Assembly (NCBI RefSeq): GCF_003206065.1
Contig: NZ_PZJQ01000002.1
Location: 62,001 to 126,000 of the forward strand
Source of the DNA: Salinicola halimionae
GTDB taxonomy: Bacteria > Pseudomonadota > Gammaproteobacteria > Pseudomonadales > Halomonadaceae
DNA length: 64,000 nt
Direction: 5' to 3'
Shown here piece by piece: positions 46,788-55,468 of this stretch. The notes beneath the pieces were generated by a model. The model was not told where the DNA came from and did not search any database. It saw nothing but the letters and a program-made list of their open reading frames with translations. Positions within the stretch are counted from its first letter, which is position 1, and the number at the start of each line of letters is the position of its first letter. Both the position numbers and the translations under genes were made by a program.

Positions 46788-46882
46788 GGTCTGAACTCCT
46801 TGTGGGCTTTATTGAGTGTTGTTGCCTGTCTGGTTCAAGGAACGGATCTGTCGGGTCCGGAGCGTCTCTTCGGGGGAACGGT

Positions 46883-47863
46883 TCAGTTGTCGAGTTCGTC
46901 CCCGCGCTCGTCGTCGAGATAGGCGTGAATAATGGCGTCGAAATCGCTGTCGGCCTGGAAGCCGAGACTCAGCGGCCGTTCCACCGCCAGCCCGCCCGGC
47001 CAGCTGGCGACGATGGCGTCGATGGCGGCATCGGGCTCGAACCGCACGAGATCACGCGCGGACGTGCCGGCCTGGCGCTCGAGCGCATCGAGCATCTCTT
47101 CGACCGTCACCGTCAGGCCGGGCAGGTTGAGCGTGCGCCAGTCGCCGAGTGTCTCTCCGTCGAGAGACAGCGCATGGACCAGATTGGCCACCACGGCCCG
47201 GGGCGAGGAGAGCCACAGCGGCAGGCCGGCATCCACCGGGCAAACCGCTTCGACGCCCGCGAGCGGCTCGCGGATGATCGAGCTGGCGAACGACGATGCC
47301 GCCTGGTTGGGCTTGCCGGGACGCACCACGATGGTGGGCAGGCGACAGACTCGGCCATCGACGAAGCCGCGCCGGCTGTAATCGTTGACCAGCAACTCAC
47401 CCATCGCCTTCTGCGCGCCGTAGGACGAACGTGGCTGCGGCCCGACGGCTTCCGGCACCGGCTGAGAGAGCCCCGGACCGAACACCGCCAGCGAGCTGGC
47501 GAACAGGAACCGCGGCCGTGCGGAATGGTGTCGGCAGGCTTCCAGCAGCGTGCGCGTGGCATCCAGATTGACCCGCATGCCTAGCTCGAAATCCGCTTCC
47601 GCCTGGGAACTCACCACCGCCGCCAGATGACAGACGGCGCCGGTGTCGTCGGCCAGCGCCTGCTGGATCAGCCCAGACTCTATGAAATCGGGATCGGCGA
47701 TATCGCCGGTCAGCGATTCGACCCGATCATCGGTCACCGGACACGGTGCCAGATCGATCGAGGTCACCCGCGTCACGGCCTGTCCGCCGACCTTTCCCGA
47801 GAGCAACTGCTGGATCAGCCTCGCGCCGAGAAAACCGGCGCCTCCCGTTACGATCACATGCAT
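46883..47863 (-). CDS. denD: D-erythronate dehydrogenase (NAD-dependent epimerase family)
   Basis: A 326-residue extended-SDR protein matching DenD. The Rossmann motif is MHVIVTGGAGFLGARL (1-16), HLAAVVSSQAE near 85, catalytic Tyr-x3-Lys SSYGAQKAMGEL near 147, and PTIVVRPGKPNQAASSFAS near 178, a block shared with DenD proteins. DenD oxidises D-erythronate at C2 to 2-oxo-tetronate, which OtnI isomerises to 3-oxo-tetronate for OtnK and OtnC, all encoded here. Divergent from the gntR-ltnD operon; a FadR-type operator lies 90 bases upstream. Confidence 0.88.
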   Translation of the reverse strand: MHVIVTGGAGFLGARLIQQLLSGKVGGQAVTRVTSIDLAPCPVTDDRVESLTGDIADPDFIESGLIQQALADDTGAVCHLAAVVSSQAEADFELGMRVNLDATRTLLEACRHHSARPRFLFASSLAVFGPGLSQPVPEAVGPQPRSSYGAQKAMGELLVNDYSRRGFVDGRVCRLPTIVVRPGKPNQAASSFASSIIREPLAGVEAVCPVDAGLPLWLSSPRAVVANLVHALSLDGETLGDWRTLNLPGLTVTVEEMLDALERQAGTSARDLVRFEPDAAIDAIVASWPGGLAVERPLSLGFQADSDFDAIIHAYLDDERGDELDN

Positions 47864-47953
47864 GGTGTGGCTCCTTTTAGGCGCCGCTTTCGCTCGCTGA
47901 ATGGCGCCGAAGTGACGAAAGGCGAATTGCGCTGGCGTTTGAGATTTAACATC

Positions 47954-47964
47954 TTGTCTGACAA
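47954..47964. promoter_or_regulatory. FadR/GntR-type operator
   Basis: TTGTCTGACAA, a perfect inverted repeat TTGTC/GACAA around one base, fits the FadR-subfamily consensus TNGTNNNACNA. It lies in the 276-base denD-gntR intergenic space, 91 bases before denD and 176 before gntR, and is the natural target of the GntR protein encoded at 48140. Confidence 0.6.
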
Positions 47965-48139
47965 ATTAGCCTAACAGGCAACACCGCCATTGGTCGGAGA
48001 GCATCGCCAATCGCCATCATGACGGCGTCCGCCGAGACGGATCTTCGACGAACGCATAAGGGGTTTTCAGCGTGAGTGACGACACGTGAGCCAAGAACTG
48101 GAGTCGAGAACTGTGAGTCAGCCCCATGAGTGAAAACAC

Positions 48140-49000
48140 ATGAATGAAAACGGGGAACAGCCATCACGCGGACCGCAGCTTTCCGAGCAGGTCGCCCAGC
48201 GCTTGAGCGAGGCCATCCAGGCCGGCGAATGGGGTCGCGGCGCGCGCCTGCCGACCGAAGCGGCACTGGGCGAGCGCTTCGGCATCAGCCGCTCGGTGGT
48301 GCGTGAAGCGATCTCGATGCTGCGCAACGGCGGGTTGGTCACCTCGCGCCGGGGCAGCGGCAGTTTCGTCGCCGAATCCCCGACGGTATCGCTGCGCCTG
48401 GCGATTCCCGATCCCGACATTCAGTCGGTGGTCGAGGTGCTGGAACTGCGCCGTCCGCTGGAAGTGGAGGCCGCCCGGCTCGCCGCCGAACGGCGAACGC
48501 CCTCTCAGCTGCGGCGGATTCGCAACGCCATGGTCGATATCGACGAAGCCGTCGAGGCGGGACTTTCCGGTGTCGATCAGGATCTCGCCTTTCATCGCAC
48601 TATCGCCGAAGCAGCCAACAACACGCATTTCACCGCCGTGCTCGATTTCTACAACCGCTTTCTGCATCACGCGATCCGCGTGACGCGCACCAACGAGTCG
48701 CTGCGCGAGACCTTCATGCTGCAGGTGGTCGGCGAGCATGAGGCCATTCTCGATGCCATCGCCGCTGGCGATGCCGAATCTGCCGCCCGCGCCGCGGCCA
48801 TTCATCTGGAACACGCCGAAACGCGCCTGCGTCAGGCGCCTACAGACCTTCTCAAGAGCGTGCTCGAGCGCGTGGAAGCGCAGCGCGGCTCGGTGGCCGC
48901 CACGCCTTCGGAATCGGGATCGGGATCGGGATCGGGATCGGGATCGGGATCGGGATCGGGATCGGGATCGACAGAACATACGGGAGACAACTCACGATGA
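48140..49000 (+). CDS. GntR/FadR-family regulator with Ser-Gly repeat tail
   Basis: A 286-residue FadR-subfamily regulator. Winged helix at residues 10-75 (LPTEAALGERFGISRSVVREAI), then an FCD ligand domain (DQDLAFHRTIAEAANNTHF near 148, GEHEAILDAIAAGD near 200). The C-terminus carries an added tail of about nine Ser-Gly pairs encoded by a perfect hexanucleotide repeat. First gene of the ltnD-otnKC operon (stop overlaps the ltnD start by 4 bases), so it regulates its own operon and divergent denD. Confidence 0.88.
   Translation: MNENGEQPSRGPQLSEQVAQRLSEAIQAGEWGRGARLPTEAALGERFGISRSVVREAISMLRNGGLVTSRRGSGSFVAESPTVSLRLAIPDPDIQSVVEVLELRRPLEVEAARLAAERRTPSQLRRIRNAMVDIDEAVEAGLSGVDQDLAFHRTIAEAANNTHFTAVLDFYNRFLHHAIRVTRTNESLRETFMLQVVGEHEAILDAIAAGDAESAARAAAIHLEHAETRLRQAPTDLLKSVLERVEAQRGSVAATPSESGSGSGSGSGSGSGSGSGSTEHTGDNSR
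48913..48966 (+). repeat. nine ATCGGG hexanucleotide repeats in the regulator gene
   Basis: Nine perfect ATCGGG units (plus a partial tenth) encode the (Ser-Gly)n tail of the GntR regulator. Six-base units keep the frame if copies are gained or lost, so tail length, but not expression of the downstream coupled ltnD, could vary between strains. Confidence 0.9.
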
Positions 49001-49962
49001 GTACGACACAACGACCGCGCGTCGGGGTCATCGGGCTGGGCTCGATGGGAATGGGCATGGCCACCTCGCTGGTGCGTGCCGGCTTCGAGACCTGGGGCTG
49101 CGATCTGCGCGAGGAACCGCGGACGAGCTTTGCCGAGGCCGGCGGCCATGCGGTGGCGACACCCGCCGAAATGGCTGCCGAGGTCGAGATCGTGCTGACC
49201 GTGGTGGTCAACGCCGAACAGACCCGAGCGGTGCTGTTCGGCGACGGCGGTCTGCTACCGGGGCTCGCGCCGGATAGCGTGGTCATCTCGTGTGCGACCT
49301 GCGCCCCGGACGACGTGCAAGCGTTGGGCGCCGATCTGGCGGCCCACGATATCCACCTGCTCGATGCGCCGATCTCGGGCGGGTCGGTCAAGGCCGCTGC
49401 GGGTCAGTTGACGATCATGGCTTCCGGTCCGGCGACGCTGTTCGAGCGCGCCGAAAACGTGCTCGATGCCCTCGCCGCCAAGGTGTTCCGCCTGGGAGGA
49501 GGGCTGGGTCAGGGTTCGCAGGTCAAGCTGGTCAACCAGCTGCTGGCCGGGGTGCACATCGCCGCCGCCGCCGAAGCGATGGCCTACGGCATTCGCGGCG
49601 GCTGCGACCCGCAGACGCTGTATGAGGTGATCACCCAGAGTGCCGGCAACTCGTGGATGTTCGAGAATCGGGTGCCCCATATCCTCGCCGGCGACTACAC
49701 CCCGCACTCGGCGGTGGACATCTTCGTCAAGGATCTGGGGATCGTTCACGATACCGCCCACCGCGAAAAATTTCCGCTGCCACTCACCGCCCAGGCGCTG
49801 AGCCAGTTCACGCTGGCCTCTGCACAAGATCTCGGTCGCGAAGACGACATCGCCGTGATCAAGGTCTATCCGGGTATCACGCTTCCCGGCACGGCCGCCA
49901 ACGATGCCGGATTCGGCGACGGCGGCCCCAACGCCGATCCCAATGACCACGGAGGGGCTTGA
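48997..49962 (+). CDS. ltnD: L-threonate dehydrogenase
   Basis: A 321-residue beta-hydroxyacid dehydrogenase. The NAD motif is GVIGLGSMGMGMATSLVRAG (10-29), the substrate loop LLDAPISGGSVKAAAG near 121-136, and the catalytic Lys is K177 in QGSQVKLVNQLLAG. It oxidises L-threonate at C2; the product enters the same pathway as that of DenD. The ATG overlaps the gntR stop. Confidence 0.88.
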   Translation: MSTTQRPRVGVIGLGSMGMGMATSLVRAGFETWGCDLREEPRTSFAEAGGHAVATPAEMAAEVEIVLTVVVNAEQTRAVLFGDGGLLPGLAPDSVVISCATCAPDDVQALGADLAAHDIHLLDAPISGGSVKAAAGQLTIMASGPATLFERAENVLDALAAKVFRLGGGLGQGSQVKLVNQLLAGVHIAAAAEAMAYGIRGGCDPQTLYEVITQSAGNSWMFENRVPHILAGDYTPHSAVDIFVKDLGIVHDTAHREKFPLPLTAQALSQFTLASAQDLGREDDIAVIKVYPGITLPGTAANDAGFGDGGPNADPNDHGGA

Positions 49963-49965
49963 GCG

Positions 49966-51288
49966 ATGGCGAATTTCGTTCCGAATGCGGGCGAACGACG
50001 GACCCGATCCCGACCGATTCTCGGCTGTATCGCCGACGACTTCACCGGCGCTACCGATCTGGCGAGCCAGCTGGTCAGCGCCGGCATGCGTACGCTGCAG
50101 ACCATCGGCATCCCCGAGACACCGCTGGAAGCGGGCGTGGACGCCGTGGTGGTGGCGCTGAAATCGCGCACGATTCCTGCCAAGAACGCCATCGAACAGT
50201 CGATTCAGGCGCTCGACTGGCTGCGGGAACAGGGCTGCGAGCAGTTCTACTTCAAGTACTGCTCCACCTTCGATTCGACGCCGGCCGGCAATATCGGCCC
50301 GGTCACCGAGGCGTTGATGGACGCACTAGGCACCGACTTCACCGTCGCCTGCCCGGCACTGCCGGCCAACCGCCGTAGCGTATTCAACGGCTACCTGTTC
50401 GCCAACGGCGTGCCGCTCAACGAAAGTGGCATGCAAGACCACCCGTTGACGCCGATGACCGATGCCAATCTGGTGCGGGTGCTCGGCGCGCAGACGACGC
50501 GCAAGGTGGGTCTGATCGACTACGCCACGCTGCGCCAGGGCGACGCTGCCGTTGCCGCACGCATCGACGCACTCAAGGCCGAAGGCATCGGTATTGCGAT
50601 CTGCGACGCCATCGATAACGACGATCTGTTCATACTGGCCCGCGCCTGCCGCGATCTGCCGCTGGTGACGGCGGGTTCCGGCCTGGCGCTGGGGTTGCCT
50701 GCCAACGTCACCGAACGGCTCGACCATCAACAGGATGCCGCGCGGCTCGACTCGATCGGCGGACGCGAAGCCGTACTCAGCGGCAGTTGCTCGCGGGCCA
50801 CGCTGGCCCAGATCGAACATGCCCGGCAGCACATGCCGAGCGTTCACCTCGATGCCCAGGCGCTGGACGATGACTATCAAGGCGTCGTCGATGCGGCGCT
50901 GGAACACGCCGAAGCCCATTTCGACTCCCAGAACGCCGCCGGCCCCATACTGATTTTCGCCAGCGCCTCGCCGGAGGAAGTGCGCCGTGCGCAACATCGG
51001 CTCGGCGTGCAGCAGGCCGGCGAGCTGGTCGAGCGCGCCATGGCCGAGATCGCCAGCGAGCTGGTCGGCCGCCTCGGCGTGCGTCGGCTGCTGGTTGCCG
51101 GGGGCGAAACCTCCGGTGCCGTGGTTAGCGCGCTCGACGTTCAGGGGCTGCGGATCGGCGACAGCATCGATCCCGGCGTGCCCTGGACGGCCACGCTGGG
51201 TACCCAAGAACCGCTGGCGCTGGCGCTCAAGTCGGGCAACTTCGGCGCCCCCGATTTCATGACCAAAGCCTGGAAACTGATGCCATGA
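49966..51288 (+). CDS. otnK: 3-oxo-tetronate 4-kinase
   Basis: A 440-residue four-carbon acid-sugar kinase (DUF1537). LGCIADDFTGATDLASQLVSAG near residue 20 holds the acid-sugar site with the DDFTGA motif, and the C-terminal nucleotide domain has LLVAGGETSGAVVSALDV near 380. It phosphorylates 3-oxo-tetronate at O4. It lies three bases after ltnD and overlaps otnC by four. Confidence 0.92.
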   Translation: MANFVPNAGERRTRSRPILGCIADDFTGATDLASQLVSAGMRTLQTIGIPETPLEAGVDAVVVALKSRTIPAKNAIEQSIQALDWLREQGCEQFYFKYCSTFDSTPAGNIGPVTEALMDALGTDFTVACPALPANRRSVFNGYLFANGVPLNESGMQDHPLTPMTDANLVRVLGAQTTRKVGLIDYATLRQGDAAVAARIDALKAEGIGIAICDAIDNDDLFILARACRDLPLVTAGSGLALGLPANVTERLDHQQDAARLDSIGGREAVLSGSCSRATLAQIEHARQHMPSVHLDAQALDDDYQGVVDAALEHAEAHFDSQNAAGPILIFASASPEEVRRAQHRLGVQQAGELVERAMAEIASELVGRLGVRRLLVAGGETSGAVVSALDVQGLRIGDSIDPGVPWTATLGTQEPLALALKSGNFGAPDFMTKAWKLMP

Positions 51289-51950
51289 CCGCGATCCACA
51301 CCTCGACATCCGCCACCGAAAATCGCCTGCGCGAAGAGATCGCCGAGATCGGTCGATCGTTTCGCAACCTGGGCATGGCGCCGGGCACCTCCGGAAACAT
51401 CAGCGCCAAGCTCGAAGACGGCTGGCTGATGACGCCGACCAACGCCAGCCTCGGCGCGCTGGATCCGGCGGAAATTTCCAAGCTCGACTGGGACGGCAAT
51501 CTGCTGGCCGGCAAGCCGCCGACCAAGGAGTCGTTTCTGCATCGCGCCTTCTATGAACAGCGCCCGGATACCGGCGGGATCATTCACCTGCACGCAACGC
51601 ACTCGGCGGCAGTCTCGTGTCTCAACGGGCTCGACGAACACTCCTGCCTGCCGCCGATCACGCCCTACTTCGTGATGCGTGTCGGCCGCCTGCCCTTGGT
51701 GCCCTACTACCGCCCCGGTGACGCCGCGCTGGGTGACGCCGTGCGCGATTATGCCGCCGATCATGCGGCGGTATTGCTGGCCAACCACGGCCCGGTGGTC
51801 GCCGGCAAGACGCTGGAAGCGGCGCGCAACGCCATCGAAGAGCTGGAGGAGACCGCCAAGCTCTATCTGCTGCTGCGCCACCACGATGTACGCACGCTGA
51901 ATGAGAACGAGATCGACGAGTTGCGCGATGCGTTTGGCGCCCAGTGGTAG
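51285..51950 (+). CDS. otnC: 3-oxo-tetronate 4-phosphate decarboxylase
   Basis: A 221-residue class II aldolase-fold protein. GMAPGTSGNISAKLEDG near residue 28, IHLHATHSAAVSCL near 97 with the zinc histidines, and VLLANHGPVVAG near 163. It decarboxylates 3-oxo-tetronate 4-phosphate to dihydroxyacetone phosphate, which enters glycolysis. Coupled to otnK (ATGA overlap). Confidence 0.92.
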   Translation: MTAIHTSTSATENRLREEIAEIGRSFRNLGMAPGTSGNISAKLEDGWLMTPTNASLGALDPAEISKLDWDGNLLAGKPPTKESFLHRAFYEQRPDTGGIIHLHATHSAAVSCLNGLDEHSCLPPITPYFVMRVGRLPLVPYYRPGDAALGDAVRDYAADHAAVLLANHGPVVAGKTLEAARNAIEELEETAKLYLLLRHHDVRTLNENEIDELRDAFGAQW

Positions 51951-52030
51951 CCGGAACCGCGCATCCGAGAACCGCGGCGCTACTGCGCCTTTCTGCGCAC
52001 TATTGATGGGATAACCGAGGAATTCAGGCC

Positions 52031-52864
52031 ATGCCGCGCTTCGCCGCCAATCTCAGCATGATGTTCAACGAAGTCCCGTTCATGGAGCGCTTCGCCAAGG
52101 CCGCCGCCAACGGCTTCGAGGGGGTCGAGTTCCTGTTTCCGTACGACTTCGAGCCCGACGCCATCGCCGCCGAGCTCAAGCGCCACGGGCTCGAGCAGGT
52201 GCTGTTCAATCTGCCGCCGGGTGACTGGGCTGCCGGTGAGCGCGGGTTGGCAGCCCTGCCCGGCCGTGAAGCGGAGTTCCGGGAGAGCGTCGATACCGCC
52301 ATTCGCTATGCCAAGGCGTTGAACTGCCCGCGCCTGCACGCCATGGCCGGGCTCATTGCCGAACCGGTACGGGAGTGGGAGTCAGCGCCAAAGCCGGCTT
52401 CGGAAAATGTTTCCCGTGAAACATTTTCCGATAACCATCGGATTTATCTGGAGAATTTGCGCTTCGCCGCACGGAAGCTTGCCGAGCACGACCTGACGCT
52501 ACTGATCGAGCCGATCAATACTCGCGACATGCCAGGCTACTTTCTCAACCACCAGGCCGAAGGCCACGCGATCATTGCCGAGCTGAACGAACCCAACGTC
52601 AAGGTGCAGATGGATTTCTACCATACCCAGATCATGGATGGGGATATCTGGAAGACGTACGAGCGCTATCGCGATGGCGTGGGCCACATCCAGATTGCCG
52701 GCGTGCCCGAGCGGCATGAACCGGACACCGGAGAGGTCAACTATCCATGGCTATTCGCCGAACTCGACCGATCCGGTTATGACGGCTGGCTTGGCTGCGA
52801 GTACAAGCCGCGCGGTGATACGGAGGCAGGATTGGGGTGGTATCGCGCCTGGCAGCAGCGCTGA
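52031..52864 (+). CDS. otnI: 2-oxo-tetronate isomerase
   Basis: A 277-residue hydroxypyruvate isomerase-family TIM barrel: [20 protein letters not shown] at the N-terminus, [20 protein letters not shown] near 58-77, [18 protein letters not shown] near 155 and the C-terminal [16 protein letters not shown]. It converts 2-oxo- to 3-oxo-tetronate after DenD/LtnD. It is about 19 residues longer than the usual 258; the extra part (about 117-136) contains NVSRET, encoded by a parS-like palindrome. It follows otnC by 80 bases with GAGGAATTC before the start. Confidence 0.9.
   Translation: MPRFAANLSMMFNEVPFMERFAKAAANGFEGVEFLFPYDFEPDAIAAELKRHGLEQVLFNLPPGDWAAGERGLAALPGREAEFRESVDTAIRYAKALNCPRLHAMAGLIAEPVREWESAPKPASENVSRETFSDNHRIYLENLRFAARKLAEHDLTLLIEPINTRDMPGYFLNHQAEGHAIIAELNEPNVKVQMDFYHTQIMDGDIWKTYERYRDGVGHIQIAGVPERHEPDTGEVNYPWLFAELDRSGYDGWLGCEYKPRGDTEAGLGWYRAWQQR
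52403..52430. other. parS-like palindrome inside otnI
   Basis: Arms GGAAAATGTTTC and GAAACATTTTCC flank CCGT; the core TGTTTCCCGTGAAACA (52408-52423) differs from the parS consensus TGTTTCACGTGAAACA at one base. In frame it encodes NVSRET, the known protein reading of parS, and accounts for an insertion relative to usual OtnI proteins. The one mismatch breaks the central CACGTG, so binding may be weakened. Confidence 0.5.
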
Positions 52865-52874
52865 CAGGCGGGGA

Positions 52875-53570
52875 TCAATCGCCCTCGATCAGCCGGATCC
52901 CTGCGTCTTCGATGACGATCCGGCGCTGCTTGTAGAGCCGGCCGATGGCCTGCTTGAAAGCGTTCTTGCTGACGCCGAGCCGGGCCTTGATGGCATCGGC
53001 CGAACTCTTGTCGCCGAGGGCCAGGAACCCGTCGTTGGCGCTCAGCGCTGCCAGCACCTTGTCGCCGACCACGTCCAGGCGTGCCTGCCCCGGCGGCAAT
53101 AGCGAGAGATCCAGGCGAGCGTCGTCGCGCACACGGCGGACATAACCGTCCATGCGGTCGCCGCGACGCAGCGGGCGCGACATATCGTCGTGATACAGCA
53201 ATCCCCAGAACCGGCTATTGACCACCGCCTTGGCGCCTAGATCAGTGAGGTCGGCGATGGTCAGCGACACCCGATCGCCCGCCTTCAGGCCTTCCGACTC
53301 ATCCTGCAGGAACTTGTCGATCTTCATGCTCGCCACCGGACGCATGCGATCATCGACGTAGATCATCACCAGCACCCGCTTGCCCGCGTCCGGGCGGAAG
53401 CGCTGCTCGCCGAACGGCAGCAGCAGATCCTTGGGCCGACCCCAGTTCAAGAACGCACCGATATCGGTGACCTTCGTCACCCGTAGATACGCGACATCCC
53501 CCACGTTGACCTGGGGCTCGGCAGCGCGTGGCGATTCGACGGGGGCGTTATCCCGAGGCGGGCGGGTCAT
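52875..53570 (-). CDS. cvfB: CvfB-family S1 RNA-binding protein
   Basis: A 231-residue protein with S1-like OB folds (GDVAYLRVTKVTDIGAFLNWGRPKDLLLPF near residue 24 and a second AGDRVSLTIADLTDLGAKAVVNS near 97) and a C-terminal winged helix (IKARLGVSKNAFKQAIGRLYKQRRI). Family members bind RNA and affect virulence or stress gene expression post-transcriptionally. ATG at 53570 reads MTRPPRDNAP; upstream ATGs at 53612 and 53624 are possible. Convergent with otnI. Confidence 0.85.
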   Translation of the reverse strand: MTRPPRDNAPVESPRAAEPQVNVGDVAYLRVTKVTDIGAFLNWGRPKDLLLPFGEQRFRPDAGKRVLVMIYVDDRMRPVASMKIDKFLQDESEGLKAGDRVSLTIADLTDLGAKAVVNSRFWGLLYHDDMSRPLRRGDRMDGYVRRVRDDARLDLSLLPPGQARLDVVGDKVLAALSANDGFLALGDKSSADAIKARLGVSKNAFKQAIGRLYKQRRIVIEDAGIRLIEGD

Positions 53571-53877
53571 AGGGCGTTCTCTGCTGGCAAGCGATGAATG
53601 AGGTGGCGCCATTATGGGGGGCATGACGGTAACGAGCAAAGCACCCCCGCAAGCCCGTTCGAACCGGGCGGCGCGAATGAAGAACCGGGGCGAAATTCCT
53701 CCTCAGTGGAAAGAAGGTTTACACTCCCGCGATCTCGCATGACTTAGACCTTCGTATCAATCCCATCGATAGTCGAATTCACTATGCGTGATTAGCAGCC
53801 TAAAGAGTTGGCTCCCATAATGTCGTCACAGGTTGAGGCCGAGAGGCCATAAAAAAGACATTATTGGAGGCAACACC

Positions 53878-54249
53878 ATGAAAACTCGTATTCTCGCAGC
53901 CATCGCAATCGCCGTCGCACTGCCTACCGTCGCTCAGGCCAACAGCGTCGTCGAACAGCGTCACTTCGATCAGCAGAGCGAAGCGCTCAGCATCGAGCAG
54001 ACCGCGCAGTATCACGCGCTGCCGACTCGCTACAGCGTCGACACCGTCGATGGCGGCCACAGCAATGCCGCCGACCAGTCTCTGAAGAACGTGGCCGAGT
54101 CCACTCAGCTGGGCACCGACGTGCAGCCGTCTCGCAACGCCCTGATCGGTGAAGGCCAGAGCGCCGCTGCCGGCCAGGCGCTGCAGAACGCTACGCAAAC
54201 TGTCAGCAATGACAAAGGCAACGTCGAAGTGAACTTCGCCAGCCTGTAA
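53878..54249 (+). CDS. small exported protein, copy 1 of tandem triplication
   Basis: A 123-residue protein of no family I recognise. Signal peptide MKTRILAAIAIAVALPTVAQA with cleavage before NSVV; mature part about 102 residues, polar and acidic, with HFDQQSEAL, IEQTAQYHALPTRYSVDTV and a C-terminal NATQTVSNDKGNVEVNFASL. GGAGG lies seven bases before the ATG and a strong terminator follows. First of three tandem paralogues at exact 608-base intervals, each with its own leader and terminator. Likely periplasmic; role unknown. Confidence 0.85.
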   Translation: MKTRILAAIAIAVALPTVAQANSVVEQRHFDQQSEALSIEQTAQYHALPTRYSVDTVDGGHSNAADQSLKNVAESTQLGTDVQPSRNALIGEGQSAAAGQALQNATQTVSNDKGNVEVNFASL

Positions 54250-54282
54250 GTCTTCGCCTCCGGGCACCGTCACAGCGCTAGA

Positions 54283-54313
54283 CCAAAAAGGGAGCCACTG
54301 GCTCCCTTTTTGG
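54283..54313 (+). terminator. terminator after copy 1
   Basis: Stem CCAAAAAGGGAGCC / GGCTCCCTTTTTGG with loop ACT; symmetrical A/T tails could stop transcription from both sides. Confidence 0.85.
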
Positions 54314-54485
54314 TTCTATGCGCTATAAAATCGAATAGACGCAGAGACTCCACCCATCATCATTCCTATCGATAGTTTATTTCGCGCCATTCGATTTCTA
54401 TTAGACGGCTAACAGAACGACAATGACGTCACCGGTTGAGGCCAAGAGCCCAACACCAAAACAGATGATCATTGGAGGCAACACC

Positions 54486-54857
54486 ATGAAAACTCGCATT
54501 CTCGCCGCTATCGCCATTGCCGTTGCTCTACCCACCGTCGCCCAGGCCAACAGCCTCGTGACCGAGCGTCACTTCGACCAGCAAAGCGAAGCGCTCAATA
54601 TCGAGCAGACCGCGCAGTATCACGCACTGCCGACTCGCTTCAACGTCGACACGGTTACCGGTGGCCACAGCGCCGCGGCGGACCAGGCTCTACAGCAGGT
54701 CGCCAACGCTTCCCAGCTGGCAACCGAAGTCGAAGCGTCCCATAGCAGCTTGATCGGCCAAGGCCAGAGCGACGCCGCCGCCCAGGCACTGCAGAACGCT
54801 ACGCAAACTGTCAGCAATGACAAAGGCAACGTCGAAGTGAACTTCGCCAGCCTGTAA
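54486..54857 (+). CDS. small exported protein, copy 2 of tandem triplication
   Basis: A 123-residue paralogue of the previous protein. Signal peptide identical; the mature N-terminus reads NSLVTERHFDQQSEALNIEQ; the middle (residues 55-95) diverges most (GGHSAAADQALQQVANASQL, EASHSSLIGQ), and the last 20 residues are identical to copy 1, as is about 45 bases of 3' untranslated DNA. That pattern indicates recent duplication or gene conversion with selection on the middle. Own ribosome site ATTGGAGG and own terminator. Confidence 0.85.
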   Translation: MKTRILAAIAIAVALPTVAQANSLVTERHFDQQSEALNIEQTAQYHALPTRFNVDTVTGGHSAAADQALQQVANASQLATEVEASHSSLIGQGQSDAAAQALQNATQTVSNDKGNVEVNFASL

Positions 54858-54890
54858 GTCTTCGCCTCCGGGCACCGCCACAGCGCTAGA

Positions 54891-54925
54891 CCATCAAGGG
54901 AGCCCTCGGCTCCCTTGATGGTTTT
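54891..54925 (+). terminator. terminator after copy 2
   Basis: Stem CCATCAAGGGAGCC / GGCTCCCTTGATGG, loop CTC, followed by TTTTATAT. Confidence 0.88.
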
Positions 54926-55093
54926 ATATCCTGCAAAAACGAAAGGTTTCAGACGCTGCAACCACCATCATTCCTGTCGATAGTTTATTTCGCGCCATTC
55001 GATTTTTGTTAGACAGCTAACAGACTGATAATGACATCACCGGTTGAGGCCAAGAGCCCAACACCAAAACAGATGATCATTGGAGGCAACACC

Positions 55094-55468
55094 ATGAAAA
55101 CTCGCATTCTCGCCGCTATCGCCATTGCCGTCGCTCTACCCACCGCCGCCCAGGCCAACAGCCTCGTGACCGAGCGTCACTTCGACCAGCAGAGCGAAGC
55201 GCTCAATATCGAGCAGACCGCGCAGTATCACGCGCTGCCGACTCGCTACAGCGTCGACACCGTCACCGGTGGCCACAGCGCTTCTGCAACTCAAGCGTTG
55301 GAGAACGTGGCCGATGCCACTCAGCTGGCTACCAATATCCCGGCGAGCCACAACGCCCTGATCGGCCAAGGCCAGAGTGAAGCTGCCGCCCAGGCGCTGC
55401 AGAATGCCACACAGAGTGGCGGCAACGACCGCGGCAATGTCGAGATGGACTTTGCCAGCAACAGCTAA
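55094..55468 (+). CDS. small exported protein, copy 3 of tandem triplication
   Basis: A 124-residue paralogue, nearly identical to copy 2 for the first 46 residues; the middle and the C-terminus differ (SGGNDRGNVEMDFASNS). The leader from about -80 to the start is almost the same as that of copy 2, including a CCGGTTGAGGCCAAGAGCCC block also kept, with changes, before copy 1. Function unknown; an envelope or stress protein is plausible but unproven. Confidence 0.85.
   Translation: MKTRILAAIAIAVALPTAAQANSLVTERHFDQQSEALNIEQTAQYHALPTRYSVDTVTGGHSASATQALENVADATQLATNIPASHNALIGQGQSEAAAQALQNATQSGGNDRGNVEMDFASNS

Noticed and set aside
48164-48979. 271-codon minus-strand frame rich in RSRSRS
   Set aside because: Antisense reading of the hexanucleotide repeat and the GntR gene.
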